From: Dryomyza anilis
Taxonomy: Eukaryota > Arthropoda > Insecta > Diptera > Dryomyzidae
DNA: 64,000 nucleotides
NCBI GenBank assembly: GCA_951804985.1
Contig: OX638134.1
Location: forward strand, 76,363,679 to 76,427,678
Direction: 5' to 3'
Of this stretch, positions 9,821-20,635 are shown in pieces. Positions within the stretch are counted from its first letter, which is position 1. Each line of letters begins with the position of its first letter. Position numbers and translations under genes: made by a program. A model generated the notes under the pieces. The model was not told the DNA's origin. It was given only the letters and a program-made list of their open reading frames with translations, and did no database searches.

Positions 9821-11011
9821 AGGACTGCGTCGAATAAAATTGTCCGCTACAAAAATGAAAAAATCTAGAAATCTAGTAATAGAATTTTTATAGAATAAAA
9901 TATTTTATTTTGCAAATTATTTTTAGATTTAAAAAAAATATATAAAAATCCAGAAATTAATATTTTTTAATAAATTTTAATTTTTTAATTTTTCCGGAAC
10001 CCCTTCCATTAATGTTGTAATGGTAGTGTCCGACACCCTCACAGCTGCTGAAGACCACTTTCTTTAAAGTCTTGAAGGTCTTTGGCCACTTTTTTTGTTG
10101 TCTTCATCTCCCTTTTTACTAAAGCTTAGTATCTCTCAATCGGCCTGAGTTCTGGACAGTTTGGTGGATTGGCTTCTCTAGGCACCAAAATCACTGCATT
10201 TTGTTGGATCCACTCTAAGGCCGTTTTGCTGTAGTGACATGAAGCGAGGTCAGGCCAAAAAAAATGTGGACACTTCATGTTGGCGTAAAAATGGAAGCAA
10301 TCTCTTTTCCTTCACATATATTTCGCTATTAATTGTCACGAATGAGCTGCTCCTTTTTCCACAACTGCAAATTGCCTGCCAAACAAGGAATTTCTTTGGT
10401 AATTTTGTCATTTTTTTTTTATTTGAATTTTTCAGCGACATTTCCTCGAGAATCGGCTGTATAAAATTCCTGCCTGGTAGCTGAGAAAAGTCCGCTAAAA
10501 CATAAGTTTCGTCGTCCATTATGCGGTTTCATTCTTGACGGCATTTCTATCCGGAACTTTTTGGACCTTGTACGTCTTCAGCCCAGCTTCTTTCTTAGTC
10601 CTACGCACGAAAGATTCTGAGCAATCCGCCTTTCTCGCCAATTTCAATTTTCTTCGACTTTTCACGATCATGTGGGCCTTTTTTTACCAGAACCTTTCTT
10701 CCGATCAATACTCAGGTCTTCCTTAAAGCGGTGGATAACGCGAGAAATGGTCTTAGGGTTAGCCCCTACCTCCTTGGCAATTTTTTAAAAGACCAACTAG
10801 GTTGTTTTTGAAAAATTTTAATTATATTTTCTCGCACTTCCACTTCGTTTGCCATTTTCGCGTTAAATAAATTTTGTATTGACTATAACTGACACAAATT
10901 ATTTTCTGCCATTTAATTCAGAGCTACTATGATCAATTTTTTTTAATTTGAATCTTGCAATAGCACATTATGGGAAGATATGTAACGGACAATTTTATTC
11001 GACGCAGTCCT
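9821..11011 (-). mobile_element. Tc1/mariner-type element, 1191 bp, inactive, ends intact
   Basis: Terminal repeats AGGACTGCGTCGAATAAAAT... at 9821-9846 and their inverse at 10986-11011 match for 26 bases. TA flanks both ends (9819-9820, 11012-11013). The length is right for the IS630/Tc1/mariner group. The minus strand holds a broken transposase (9977-10855). The intact ends suggest fairly recent activity or mobilisation in trans. Confidence 0.9.
9977..10855 (-). pseudogene. Broken Tc1/mariner-family transposase
   Basis: Read from ATG at 10855 towards 9977, pieces of a transposase of about 293 codons appear in different frames. An N-terminal part (MANEVEVRENIIKIFQKQ) is interrupted by an in-frame stop near the GGTAGG of the HTH region. 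A central part (10519-10250) starts MDDETYV, which carries the first catalytic Asp. WPDLASCHYSKTALEW holds the second Asp, and PELRPIERY holds the third acidic residue. By my count 37 residues separate the second Asp from this Glu, as in DD37E-type members. The usual Trp after ERY is a stop (TAA). Frameshifts and stops make it non-functional. Subfamily is tentative. Confidence 0.8.
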
Positions 11012-11013
11012 TA

Positions 11014-11558
11014 TATATCATAAAAAAAACTTAAAATATTTTTATTGTTTTTAAAACTTAAGTTCTGCAGTGTTTAAAATGTTGCAATAAACAATTGATA
11101 ATTAAACTTCTGCATTTTTAACAAAACAAATGCCTAATTTATTCTCAACACCTATTAATTATAACTTTTGCATAGCATTTTCTTTGTGCAATGCAGCAGC
11201 TTCACACAAATGTTTTAAATTAAATTTTAAATAAAAGTAAAAGTCATTGTAGTGTGGAAAATATTAAAAAATAATCGGCGCAATCGGCCAAAACATAACA
11301 TGTAGTAACAGGTACATGATGCAGAGCTTTTTAACGTTAGGCTTTTTTATTATAAGCCAACCGAAAGTAACTGAAAAGTGTAACGTGAAAATCAAAGAAA
11401 AATCAAAGTAGTAACAAACGCAACAACCCAAAATAAAAGTGAAATAAGTTGCACCACCCATTACACTAACTACGTGTAACACCCTTGAAAGCTCTACAGT
11501 CATTTGGACCAGGCTAATATTTGAAGCCTACTTGTGGCAGCCGCTTGGACGTTGCAAC
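11014..11558. other. Upstream region of the chitin-binding gene
   Basis: AT-rich intergenic DNA between the Tc1/mariner element and the putative start site at 11561. I see no repeat or gene. Confidence 0.45.
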
Positions 11559-11563
11559 TCAGT
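11559..11563 (+). promoter_or_regulatory. Candidate initiator TCAGT of the chitin-binding gene
   Basis: TCAGT with A at 11561 lies 55 bases before the ATG. GGTAA at +28 is only a partial DPE match, and no TATA box is present. Confidence 0.3.
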
Positions 11564-11615
11564 AACGATTTAATTTTCAAACGAAACGGTAACACAAAAT
11601 TGCGCCGCATTCGAA

Positions 11616-12905
11616 ATGAATACGCAACGGTTTACATTGGTGATTGGTATGTTTCTGGCCATTGGCTATGCGGTCTGCGGCGTTGAAGTGCAGGTGAGTT
11701 GCGACCACAATTAATGGACCAAAACATAGAGAGACAGAAAAAAGGCGAAGAAAAAAATGGAATAAAAAAATTATTTTATTGGGAAATTTTACCAATTAAA
11801 TGCATTTAAATTGTGGTGAATGATTTTACTTCATTTGTTTATGAAGTAATTTATAAATTTTATTGCAGAAATCAATCTGTTGAATAGCGCGGAAACCACG
11901 TTCACTTTTGACCCAAAAATTGCTTAAACTTTTAAATTTTTACACGCTGCAGCAGAACCGGTTCAAATTTGAAATTGCTACAGTTTTTCGTATATATTTT
12001 TTTTTCAATTGTTTGCTTTCTCATAGACAATTGACGAAAACTAGTTTTTGTTTTTGTGCTTTAATTGACACAATTACATATTTGTTTAACGCAGGCTCTA
12101 ACAATTAGCCGCCGTCTAGCAATTGTTATATAAGACAACGTATACCAAAAAAAAAAAAAAACTATGGAAACTACTTAAAAAATCTTTGTCTCAAAAAGAT
12201 ATCATTGTTTTAAATACAAATCTTAAAGCATAAACATTTAAATATTACCCTTGTTCGTTTTAAATTGGATACGCAACCTAGTAAAAACTATAACGAAACC
12301 TTGTAGCTAATATGAAACGTAGTAAAATGTAATACAAGCATATTAAAGAAGAGACTTTTTTAAATTATTAAAATTTAATTATTTTTTAATATTTAATACC
12401 CACTACACCTTAGACCTTTGGCCATCTCTTTCATCCGCCACAACCGGAGCATCATGAACGTCCCCAGGACAAACAAGATCTGAACAAAATACCCGGCGTT
12501 GCGGGTGTCGATTATCCCGTCTACCATGAGGTACCCGATACACATTTCCATTGTGGCAATGTACCCGCTGTGCCCGGTATGTATGCGAACGTCGAAACCG
12601 GTTGTCAAGCGTATCATGTCTGTCACGACGGACGCGAGGGTGATCAGGGCGCTAAATTTCTCTGCACCAATGGCACAATATTCAATCAAAAGGAATTCAC
12701 ATGTGACTGGTGGTACAACGTCAAATGCGAGGAGGCAACTAACTATTATCAGTAAGTCTATTTTTTAGTAGATCATTATGTTTATGTCTCAATTCAAATT
12801 TAATTTAATTGCAGCTTAAATGCCGATCCCGAGCACAATCCCTACTTTCCCAAGAAGAAACTATTGGAACCGGAACATAATGATGCATTCCTAATTCATG
12901 CTTAG
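11616..12905 (+). CDS. Secreted chitin-binding (CBM14, peritrophin-A type) protein, 168 aa
   Basis: Exons 11616-11693, 12414-12751 and 12815-12905 (TAG 12903-12905), with donors GTGAGT and GTAAGT and both acceptors ending in AG. Residues 1-22 are a signal peptide (hydrophobic LVIGMFLAIGYAV, then CG). A His/Pro/Gln-rich linker (27-60) leads to one type-2 chitin-binding domain with six cysteines at 73, 90, 96, 110, 123 and 131. It includes the aromatic-rich CDWWYNVKC end and FNQKEFTC, both hallmarks of the CBM14 family. A charged tail follows (139-168). Family members bind chitin in cuticle, trachea or the peritrophic matrix outside the cell. With a single domain and no catalytic part, this is a structural or binding protein. 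Intron 1 is 720 bases. The antisense open frame over exon 2 is a shadow. Confidence 0.93.
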
Positions 12906-12978
12906 AATAGCTAAAAAAAAACACCAGATCATGTCATCATATCGCTGTATAAATTTCATTTCTTGTTGTATTTTGTCC

Positions 12979-12984
12979 AATAAA
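12979..12984 (+). terminator. Poly(A) signal AATAAA of the chitin-binding gene
   Basis: AATAAATAAAA lies 74 bases after the stop, in the usual place for a 3' end signal. Confidence 0.65.
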
Positions 12985-13364
12985 TAAAAAAAACGCATGT
13001 CAAAAAAAAAATGTTTTTGAGTTGTTGAATTTAAATTGTAGAATTTAATCATTAACATGATTTATAACGTATTAAAAGTATTATTTTTAAGTTGAATAAG
13101 TTACAATAAAATTAAATTAATTTATGCTTACATTACCTGAAGAACTAAACAAAGTATATAGAACAAATCAGAACGGACTATTTGACTATTTTGAGAATAG
13201 TAGTACATGTAATTAGCAATTGCGAAGAAAAAGGGTGTATACTGACAAAAATGATAATTATAAAATGTTTGCAGAAGCAAAACTATTAAAGAAATATCTT
13301 TTTTGTTTTAGTAAATCGAAAAAATAACTAAAATCAGCACAAAACGAGCAACACTCGTTGCACA
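12985..13364. other. Intergenic, no feature seen
   Basis: AT-rich DNA between the chitin-binding gene and the LINE remnant. Confidence 0.45.
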
Positions 13365-13750
13365 GTGAGAATTAGAAACAACGTGTCCGATAAGTTTAAT
13401 ACCGAACGAGGTTTCAGACAAGGCGACTTCCTCTCGTGTGACTTCTTAAATCTGATAATGTAGAAAATAATAAGAGCTACCGAACTCCATCACAATGGCA
13501 CTATTTTCAACAAGAGCGTCATGTTGCACGGGTATGCTGTTGATATAGACATCATTGGGCACAGCACACGAACAGTCGAATGTGTCTTAGGGTGAATGAG
13601 GATAAGACGAAGTACTGGGTGTCAACAAGGACTTCCGTCTACTTAGTTACCAGAATCAATAAAAATAACAATGTCAGTCTTGAGATTAGCGGAAGAATAA
13701 CTCTTGCCAACAGGTGCTACTTAGGAGCGTTCGAGAGAAAGATTCTTTAG
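13365..13750 (+). pseudogene. LINE (non-LTR) reverse-transcriptase remnant
   Basis: Translation from 13365 gives reverse-transcriptase blocks: RGFRQGDFLSCDFLNLIM (13407 onward), a stop, then HHNGTIFNKSVMLHGYAVDIDIIG, where YAVD stands for the catalytic YADD, so the second position is changed. A frameshift and an apparent deletion lead to VNEDKTKYWVSTRTS and VSLEISGRITLANRCYLGAF. This order is that of the palm domain of insect non-LTR retrotransposons. The clade is not determined. It is 5'- and 3'-truncated and is followed about 20 bases later by a MITE. Confidence 0.75.
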
Positions 13751-13773
13751 AAAATCTATGACTTAATAGACTA

Positions 13774-14020
13774 TGGGGTGTGCGATTTCGACTAAATTGC
13801 TGACTAAACTAAATTTGGTCGGTAATGCAGTGTTCGACTTTTCAATTTAGTAATTTTTCGAGTAGACTAAATTGAACTATTTAAATTGGATGACAGCAAA
13901 CAGATATATGATAATCAATTGATTATGGACTTTAACAATTACAGGTTACCGAATGGCGATCGAATGGAAAGTCGTTCCATTTATTTTAGTCAGCAATTTA
14001 GTCGAATTCGCACACACCCT
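13774..14020. mobile_element. MITE (GGGTGTGTGCGA ends), copy 2
   Basis: Second copy of the 7249-7491 family, about 247 bp, with GACTAAATTGCTGACTAAAC on the left and AGTCAGCAATTTAGTCGAAT on the right, ending CACACACCCT. The left end has lost a few bases of GTGTGTG. An open frame that starts within it is chance. Confidence 0.75.
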
Positions 14021-14248
14021 ATAGCTCACAATCAAAACCAATTTGATAAAACTGTTGAGATTTTCGGAATCAGCTTCAAACATGTATACAAAAATGGTGC
14101 GACGTTTTAAAAAAAAAATAATTAAATTTTGTCGCACAGTGCTAGTAAGTTATAAAAAAGGTTTAATTATTTTTATCAATTGAATTTATCAATCAATTTG
14201 AAAAAGGGGTAAAGCATGAATCACACGATTGAATAAGGGCCCTATTAT

Positions 14249-14431
14249 GACTGGTGAAGCGAACGTAAAAAAGCTATCACAGCATCCATTCGCCAGACTT
14301 CATTCGCCAGAAAAAAGGAAACTAAATCGAACGTAAAAATCAGGCGAACGTAGAAATCATTGGCCTGAACTTCATTCGTCTGGCGAATGGAAGCTGTGAA
14401 GCTTTATTCGTTCATTCGCTTCGCCAAGTTC
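14249..14431. repeat. Imperfect inverted repeat, about 183 bp
   Basis: CTGGTGAAGCGAACG...AGCATCCATTCGCCAGAC is mirrored by GTCTGGCGAATGGAAGCT...CATTCGCTTCGCCAAG. The loop between the arms carries further GGCGAACGTA words. It may be a small MITE. No clear target duplication. Confidence 0.6.
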
Positions 14432-14578
14432 AAGCGTGACATTTTCTTGTATGAGCTATTTGCAAATGAAAATTCAACTCATTAGTTGTACCAAAGAAGC
14501 TAACAGAAACTTAAGTGCTACTAAATTTTGTATTTTTTTTTATTTCAAGTGTTTTAAATTATAAATAAAAACATGAAT

Positions 14579-15838
14579 GGGCCATTCTACACCAAATCGA
14601 CCAAAAAAAGTAAGTTTTGAGATTTTACCTTTTCGATTTCAATGAAATTTAGGCAGCTGATAAAGCTTATTGAGATATGCATTGACCAATTTTTTTTTTT
14701 TTCGACCTCTACTTCCAGAGATACAGTGCTTCAAAGTTACAAAAAATGGGCCAATAATCCCTTTTGTACGGTTGTTCATATTTCAATATCTCTTAAAGTA
14801 GATATGCTAGAAACTCCATTGATGGCTCGTTTTAAAGCTAATAGAACAAGCTTTTAGAGAAATTAAGTTGTTATTTCTAAACTTGAAAATGTGGCCCGTC
14901 ATCAATATCATAGCACTTCAAAATTGATGTCCTTAAAAAGGACCCTTTTTAAAATTCTGAAAAATTTCACAAATTTTGGTTGATTTAGTACAAATGTTCA
15001 CGCCAAATTTCAAGATGGTATTTCGATTGCATCATATTTTAAAAAATAATTTTCTAAAATTGTATTTATTTTTCACATTAAAAAAAAAAAAATTTTTTTT
15101 TTCGACAGTAAAAGTTATATAATTTATGAATGTATTTCTAACTCTGATTTCTAAAATGGTGCCAGTTTTATCATATTGACTCTAGTTTTTGAGATATTGA
15201 TTTTGGGGTATATTTTTTACATTTTTCGAAAAATTGTATATATTTTAAAAACTAGGGACAGTTTGATGAAACTGACGCCATTTTCTAAATTAGAGTTACA
15301 AATACAATAAAAAATTATTGCAAATTTTACTTTTGAAAAAAATATTTTATTTTTCAATACAAAAAATTTGTAAAAATTTAGAAAAATAATTTTTAAAATA
15401 TGATGCTATCAGAATACCACCTTGAATTTTGGCATGAACATTTATATTAAATCAACCAAATTACACGATTTTTTTCAGAATTTTTAAAATGGTCCTTTTT
15501 AAGAACATCAATTTTGAAATGCAAGGATAATGGCCACCGACCACATGTTAAAGATTAAAATTTACAACCTAATTTTTCTTAAAGCCTGTTCTATTTACCT
15601 TTAAAACGAGCCATCAACGAAGTTTTTTAGCATTTCTACTTTAAGAGATATTGAAATATCAACAACCATAAAAACATGTTTTTGGGCCCATTTTTTGTAA
15701 CTTTGAAGCACTGTATCTCTGGAAGCAGAGATTGAAAAAAAAAATGGTCAATGCATATCTCAATAAGCTTTATCAGCTGCCCATTGAAATCGAAGAAGGT
15801 GAGTTCCAACCGCTGGTCGATTTGGTGTGGAATGGCCC
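14579..15838. mobile_element. Fold-back element, 1.26 kb near-complete palindrome
   Basis: GGGCCATTCTACACCAAATC at 14579 is mirrored by GATTTGGTGTGGAATGGCCC ending at 15838. Matching continues inward through both arms (for example AAAGCTTATTGAGATATGCA on the left, its inverse on the right, and GATACAGTGCTTCAAAGTTA) to a centre near 15210-15230. GAAT flanks both sides (14575-14578, 15839-15842) as a possible 4 bp target duplication. No transposase is encoded. A transcript would fold into a hairpin of roughly 600 bp. Confidence 0.85.
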
Positions 15839-15842
15839 GAAT

Positions 15843-16778
15843 GTATTTTTTTTTTTTTTTTTGGGAGTTTTTCGATTACCAAGTGTTCTCGCTATATTTT
15901 CGATTTGAGAAAATATTTGAAAAACAAGTAATTGATACTTAGTAATTCGAAAATAGACGGAATTTCGAACAAAATTATGTTTTGCTAATGAAAATTTAAA
16001 ATACAAAAAAAATGAACCCTCTTATTTGGTAAAACGAAAAGAAATTCGTTGGAAAGAAATTCCAGTGACAAAATAATTTTGTACTAAGTGAAATAAAAGC
16101 GAAGGCGACGTGAAAAATTAAAAAAAAAACCGTCACAAGAATTTTCGACGAATTCCTTTTTGTATCGTTTTACGAAAAAAAGTGGTGAAAACTTGATTAA
16201 GCGTGAATTAAAATAAATTCAAAAATATAACCTAGTAAATTAAATCAAATGTTTATTTTTTATTAAATGCGTAACGAGTTATAGCGTTCGTCGTTTATTA
16301 ACAATGGGCAAAAATATAATGTTATGCCTGGTATATGATATAAAATATGAATTTATTTATTATAAATTTGTAGTTTAAATTTAAAAACAAAATGCTTACA
16401 TATTGTAGTTGAATGAGGTGTTGTAGAAGGTGTCCAGTAAACGGCATAATTACATGCTTACGCTTTTCTGGCATCTCCTGTTACTTTATCTTGTTTTTCT
16501 AAACTTGAACACATTCTTTTTTTTTTTACTTGAGAAACTGCAGACGACATTAACTCTTAAATACTACTTGCAATAAATTATAAATCAAACAAATGCCAAA
16601 TGCCTTGAATTCATCTATAGTTGAATTGAATTCGCAGCGATAGAGACGCAGGAACATACGTGTGTTAGTAGTAGCGCCGGCGGCATTAGAAATTTATAAT
16701 AAAATTATAATACGCTTGATTGGCGTTTTCACTTAAAATTATTATATACTATATATAATAGTTATAGCAGTCGTGTGC
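15843..16778. other. Intergenic and Hikeshi 3' flank
   Basis: AT-rich DNA with a T run near 15846-15861. The part next to 16778 should be the 3' UTR of the minus-strand Hikeshi gene, but I see no canonical AATAAA close to its stop on that strand. Confidence 0.4.
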
Positions 16779-17480
16779 TCAGTATTTCCAAAAGTTTGGA
16801 TTCTGTTCCATGCGACGCTGAAAGGTCGTATACCAATTCTGCAGCGTTGAGAGCGGCACCATGGCCTCGTTGTTGGCCATGGGCGTAGCGACGCTATAGC
16901 TGGAGGCATAATTAAAGAAATTCTCCAGCATTTTTTGACTAAACTGCAGATTGGCGGCGGCACTGGACTGTGATGAAAAGTAAAATAAATTTAGCATATA
17001 AATAAATCAAACAATTCATAGCACTTACCACCGCTGGCGTCAGTTGTGCCACGGACATGTCTGGCTCCACAGAGATGCCGATCTGCGCATTGTGCGAGAT
17101 CTCTTGCGCGCCAAAAATCATACCATTCGCCTGCACCTCTAGCTCGTGGCTCTTCTTGAGTTGCGATATTTTGAAGATGGCCGATGGCTTGCTATTCGAT
17201 ATATGTCCCAAGTATTGCCAGGTGGGCGCTGAATTGGCATCGGGCCAACTGAAGTAGACCGCGCCGGCAGTGCCCTCAGGCAATGCAGCCACGCCCGTCA
17301 GGAAGACTACAATGTAGTTGACCTGATCAATTTCGGGCACATTTATCAGCAGCTTATTTTCGTCCAGTGGCGTGAAATTTGTTTGTGGCTATTGTGTGAT
17401 TGATTTTAATTAATTTTAATATATTTTTTTTTGTATTTTAACAAACTCACCAGTCTTCCTGAGATTATAATGCCGAACAT
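16779..17480 (-). CDS. Hikeshi / OPI10 family protein, nuclear import carrier of Hsp70, 192 aa
   Basis: Minus-strand exons 17480-17451 (residues 1-10), 17388-17029 (11-130) and 16967-16779 (131-192, TGA). Donors are GTGAGT and GTAAGT; acceptors are AATAG and CACAG. The start [10 protein letters not shown] and the length (192 against about 197 in vertebrates) fit the family. Signature blocks are [14 protein letters not shown] (47-60), KPSAIFKIS (77-85), AQIGISVE (111-118) and the C-terminal [14 protein letters not shown] (141-154) and [14 protein letters not shown] (179-192). In other animals Hikeshi binds Hsp70 and FG nucleoporins and carries Hsp70 into the nucleus during heat stress. Exon 1 encodes only ten residues, which is easy to miss. 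The gene reads toward the fold-back element, and its 5' side faces the satellite array, which begins 0.4-0.8 kb upstream. Confidence 0.96.
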
Positions 17481-17890
17481 TTTTCTTTGTAGCGATAATT
17501 TATGCGAGAAATTAAGAATTTTTTAACATATAAAATAATCGTTCTAGAACAATGTTTCGCTGAAGCGCTTGGTGAAAGAATTGCAGCAACAACAAAAACG
17601 TCAACGGCTTTATTTTGACACATACGACAGCTGTTTTGTTTATGACAGTTACATACAAGTCTGGCAGCACTTTTGATTTGAAATATTCACAATAACACTG
17701 CCACAATTCACAATGGAACTTAATTTATTATATTAAAAATTATTTGAAAAATTGCAATCATGTTTGAATAAATTAACAATTTTGCCGTTTAAGAGCTATA
17801 ACGAATAATCAAATATTTGATTTGACGTCTTATTTACCACGATAAGCACGTAAGTATTTAAAATGACATATAGACTAAATAATTAACTAA
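17481..17890 (-). promoter_or_regulatory. Short upstream/promoter region of Hikeshi, between gene and satellite
   Basis: About 400 bases separate the Hikeshi ATG from the first diverged satellite monomer. The part 17560-17710 is less AT-rich than the rest and so is the likeliest promoter. I see no TATA box or clear initiator on the minus strand. The 5' UTR start is unknown. Confidence 0.4.
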
Positions 17891-17895
17891 TAAAT

Positions 17896-18309
17896 CACTA
17901 TAAAATGTGCCTACTTTGACCACTCTACGAAGCTCCATTTAGAAGACATGAAAGATTTAAAAATTGTATTTTAAAAATCTTTTCTGAAATTCACAAAAAT
18001 TTGACGGCTCCGTTCAGAAGATATGAAGGATTTAAGAAAATCTTGACTCATAAGTCGATTTCTCTAGGACCAGTGGACCGAATTCAATATATTTGGCACT
18101 AAGTAATATACATTGAAACCACTATAAAACAGAGCTCTCGATTTCATACAAGTATTTTCGAGTAGCCCGAGTACCCGGACGCGGAGAGGGACAAAAAAAT
18201 GAAAAAAATATTATTGCAGAAAACGGTAGAAGAGATTTTGGGAAATCGAATATATGAACTATTTAAGAAATTTTATTTTCAAAAATCTATTTTAAATTTC
18301 ACAAAAATT
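17896..18309 (+). repeat. Diverged edge monomers of the 159-bp satellite (left border)
   Basis: CACTATAAAATGTGCCTACTTTGACC at 17896 starts a unit aligned to the canonical CAGCTATAAATGTGCCAACTTTGACC, but with many changes. A second partial core (GGCTCCGTTCAGAAGATATG, 18006) follows 75 bases later, and another CACTATAAAA at 18120. AGTCGATTTCTCTAGGACCA at 18053 replaces the canonical TTGATTTCTCTGGTCTCC and recurs at the right border. A non-homologous piece with CGAGTACCCGGACGCGGAGA lies near 18163-18190. Confidence 0.75.
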
Positions 18310-20635
18310 GTGCAGACTTTGACCCCTCTACGACGCTCCGTTTAGAAGTTATGAAGGTTTTAAGAAAAGGTAAATTAAATCTGAAAAATCCTGCTATAAA
18401 TGTAGCAACTTTGACCCCTCTACGACGCTCCGTTTAGAAGTTATGAAGGTTTTAAGAAAAGTACAAAATATTAAGATTGAAAACTTGATTTCTCTGGTCT
18501 CCGTGTTTTGATTAAATAAATTTAAAAGGCAAATTAAAATTGGAAAATCCAGCTATAAATGTGCCAACTTTGACCCCTCTACGACGCTCCGTTTAGAAGT
18601 TATGAAGGTTTTAAGAAAAGTACAAAATATTAAGATTGAAAACTTGATTTCTCTGGTCTCCGTGCATCAATTAAATTAATTTAAAAGGCAAATTAAATCT
18701 GAAAAATCCAGCTATAAATGTGCCAACTTTGACCCCTCTACGACGCTCCGTTCAGAAGTTATGAAGGTTTTAAGAAAAGTACAAAATATTAAATCTGAAA
18801 AATCCAGCTATAAATGTGCCTACTTTGACCCCTCTACGACGCTCCGTTCAGAAGTTATGAAGGTTTTAAGAAAAGTACAAAATATTAAGATTGAAAACTT
18901 GATTTCTCTGGTCTCCGTGCATCGATTAAATTAATTTAAAAGTCAAATTAAATCTGAAAATTCCAGCTATAAATGTGCCAACTTTGACCCCTCTACGACG
19001 CTCCGTTTAGAAGTTATGAAGGTTTTAAGAAAAGTACAAAATATTAAGATTGAAAACTTGATTTCTCTGGTCTCCGTGCATCGATTAAATTAATTTAAAA
19101 GTCAAATTAAATCTGAAAATTCCAGCTATAAATGTGCCAACTTTGACCCCTCTACGACGCTCCGTTCAGAAGTTATGAAGGTTTTAAGAAAAGTACAAAA
19201 TATTAAGATTGAAAACTTGATTTATCTGGTCTCCGTGCATCGATTAAATTAATTTAAAAGGCAAATTAAATCTGAAAAATCCAGCTGTAAATGTGCCAAC
19301 TTTGACCCCTCTACGACGCTCCGTTTAGAAGTTATGAAGGTTTTAAGAAAAGTACAAAATATTAAGATTGAAAACTTGATTTCTCTGGTCTCCGTGCATC
19401 GATTAAATTAATTTAAAAGGCAATTAAAATTGGAAAATTCCAGCTATAAATGTGCCAACTTTGACCCCTCTACGACGCTCCGTTCAGAAGTTATGAAGGT
19501 TTTAAGAAAAGTACAAAATATTAAGATTGAAAACTTGATTTCTCTGGTCTCCGTGCATCGATTAAATTAATTTAAAAGGCAAATTAAATCTGAAAAATCC
19601 AGCTATAAATGTGCCAACTTTGACCCCTCTACGACGTTTCGTTTAGAAGTTATGAAGATTTTAAGAAAAGTACAAAATATTAAGATTGAAAACTTGATTT
19701 CTCTGGTCTCCGTGCATCGATTAAATTAATTTAAAAGGCAAATTAAATCTGAAAAATCCAGCTATAAATGTGCCAACTTTGACCCCTCTACGACGTTTCG
19801 TTTAGAAGTTATGAAGATTTTAAGAAAAGTACAAAATATTAAGATTGAAAACTTGATTTCTCTGGTCTCCGTGCATCGATTAAATTAATTTAAAAGGCAA
19901 ATTAAATCTGAAAAATCCAGCTATAAATGTGCCAACTTTGACCCCTCTACGACGCTCCGTTCAGAAGTTATGAAGGTTTTAAGAAAAGTACAAAATATTA
20001 AGATTGAAAACTTGAGTTCTCTGGTCTCCGTGCATCGATTAAATTAATTTAAAAGTCAAATTAAATATGAAATATCCAGCAATAAATGTGCCAACTTTGA
20101 CCCCTCTACGACGTTCCGTTTAGAAGTTATGAAGGTTTTAAGAAAAGTACAAAATATTAAGATTGAAAACTTGATTTCTCTGGTCTCCGTGCATCGATTA
20201 AATTAATTTAAAAGGCAAATTAAATCTGAAAAATCCAGCTATAAATGTGCCAACTTTGACCCCTCTACGACGCTCTGTTCAGAAGTTATGAAGGTTTTAA
20301 GAAAAGTACAAAATATTAAGATTGAAAACTTGATTTCTCTGGTCTCCGTGCATCGATTAAATTAATTTAAAAGGCAAATTAAATCTGAAAAATCCAGCAA
20401 TAAATGTGCCAACTTTGACCCCTCTACGACGCTCCGTTCAGAAGTTATGAAGGTTTTAAGAAAAGTACAAAATATTAAGATTGAAAACTTGATTTCTCTG
20501 GTCTCCGTGCATCGATTAAATTAATTTAAAAGTCAAATTAAATCTGAAAAATCCAGCTATAAATGTGGAAGTTATGAAGGTTTTAAGAAAAGTACAAAAT
20601 ATTAAGATTGAAAACTTGATTTCTCTGGTCTCCGT
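18310..20635 (+). repeat. Satellite block 1: type A monomers
   Basis: Mostly type A units with GTGCATCGATTAAATTAATT tails. The first unit is shortened to 92 bp (18321 to 18413). The block ends with a 127-bp unit that lost 32 bases of the core at about 20566. Confidence 0.75.

Noticed and set aside
11264..11503. 79-codon hydrophobic open frame on the minus strand upstream of the chitin-binding gene
   Set aside because: The hydrophobic look comes from AT-rich codons. No family motif, and it overlaps the likely promoter of the plus-strand gene.
12393..12689. 98-codon open frame antisense to the chitin-binding exon
   Set aside because: It is a shadow of the CBM14 coding frame, whose cysteines, splice sites and signal peptide make the plus strand certain.
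13886..14110. 74-codon open frame starting MDDSKQIY
   Set aside because: It lies mostly within the second GGGTGTGTGCGA MITE. The copy at 7249-7491 does not keep the frame.
14642..15942. Short open frames in and next to the fold-back element
   Set aside because: They come from inverted-repeat arms and the T run. The two arms would encode complementary strands, not a protein.
17057..17257. Open frame on the plus strand inside Hikeshi exon 2
   Set aside because: It is antisense to a well-recognised Hikeshi coding exon and shows no protein family features.
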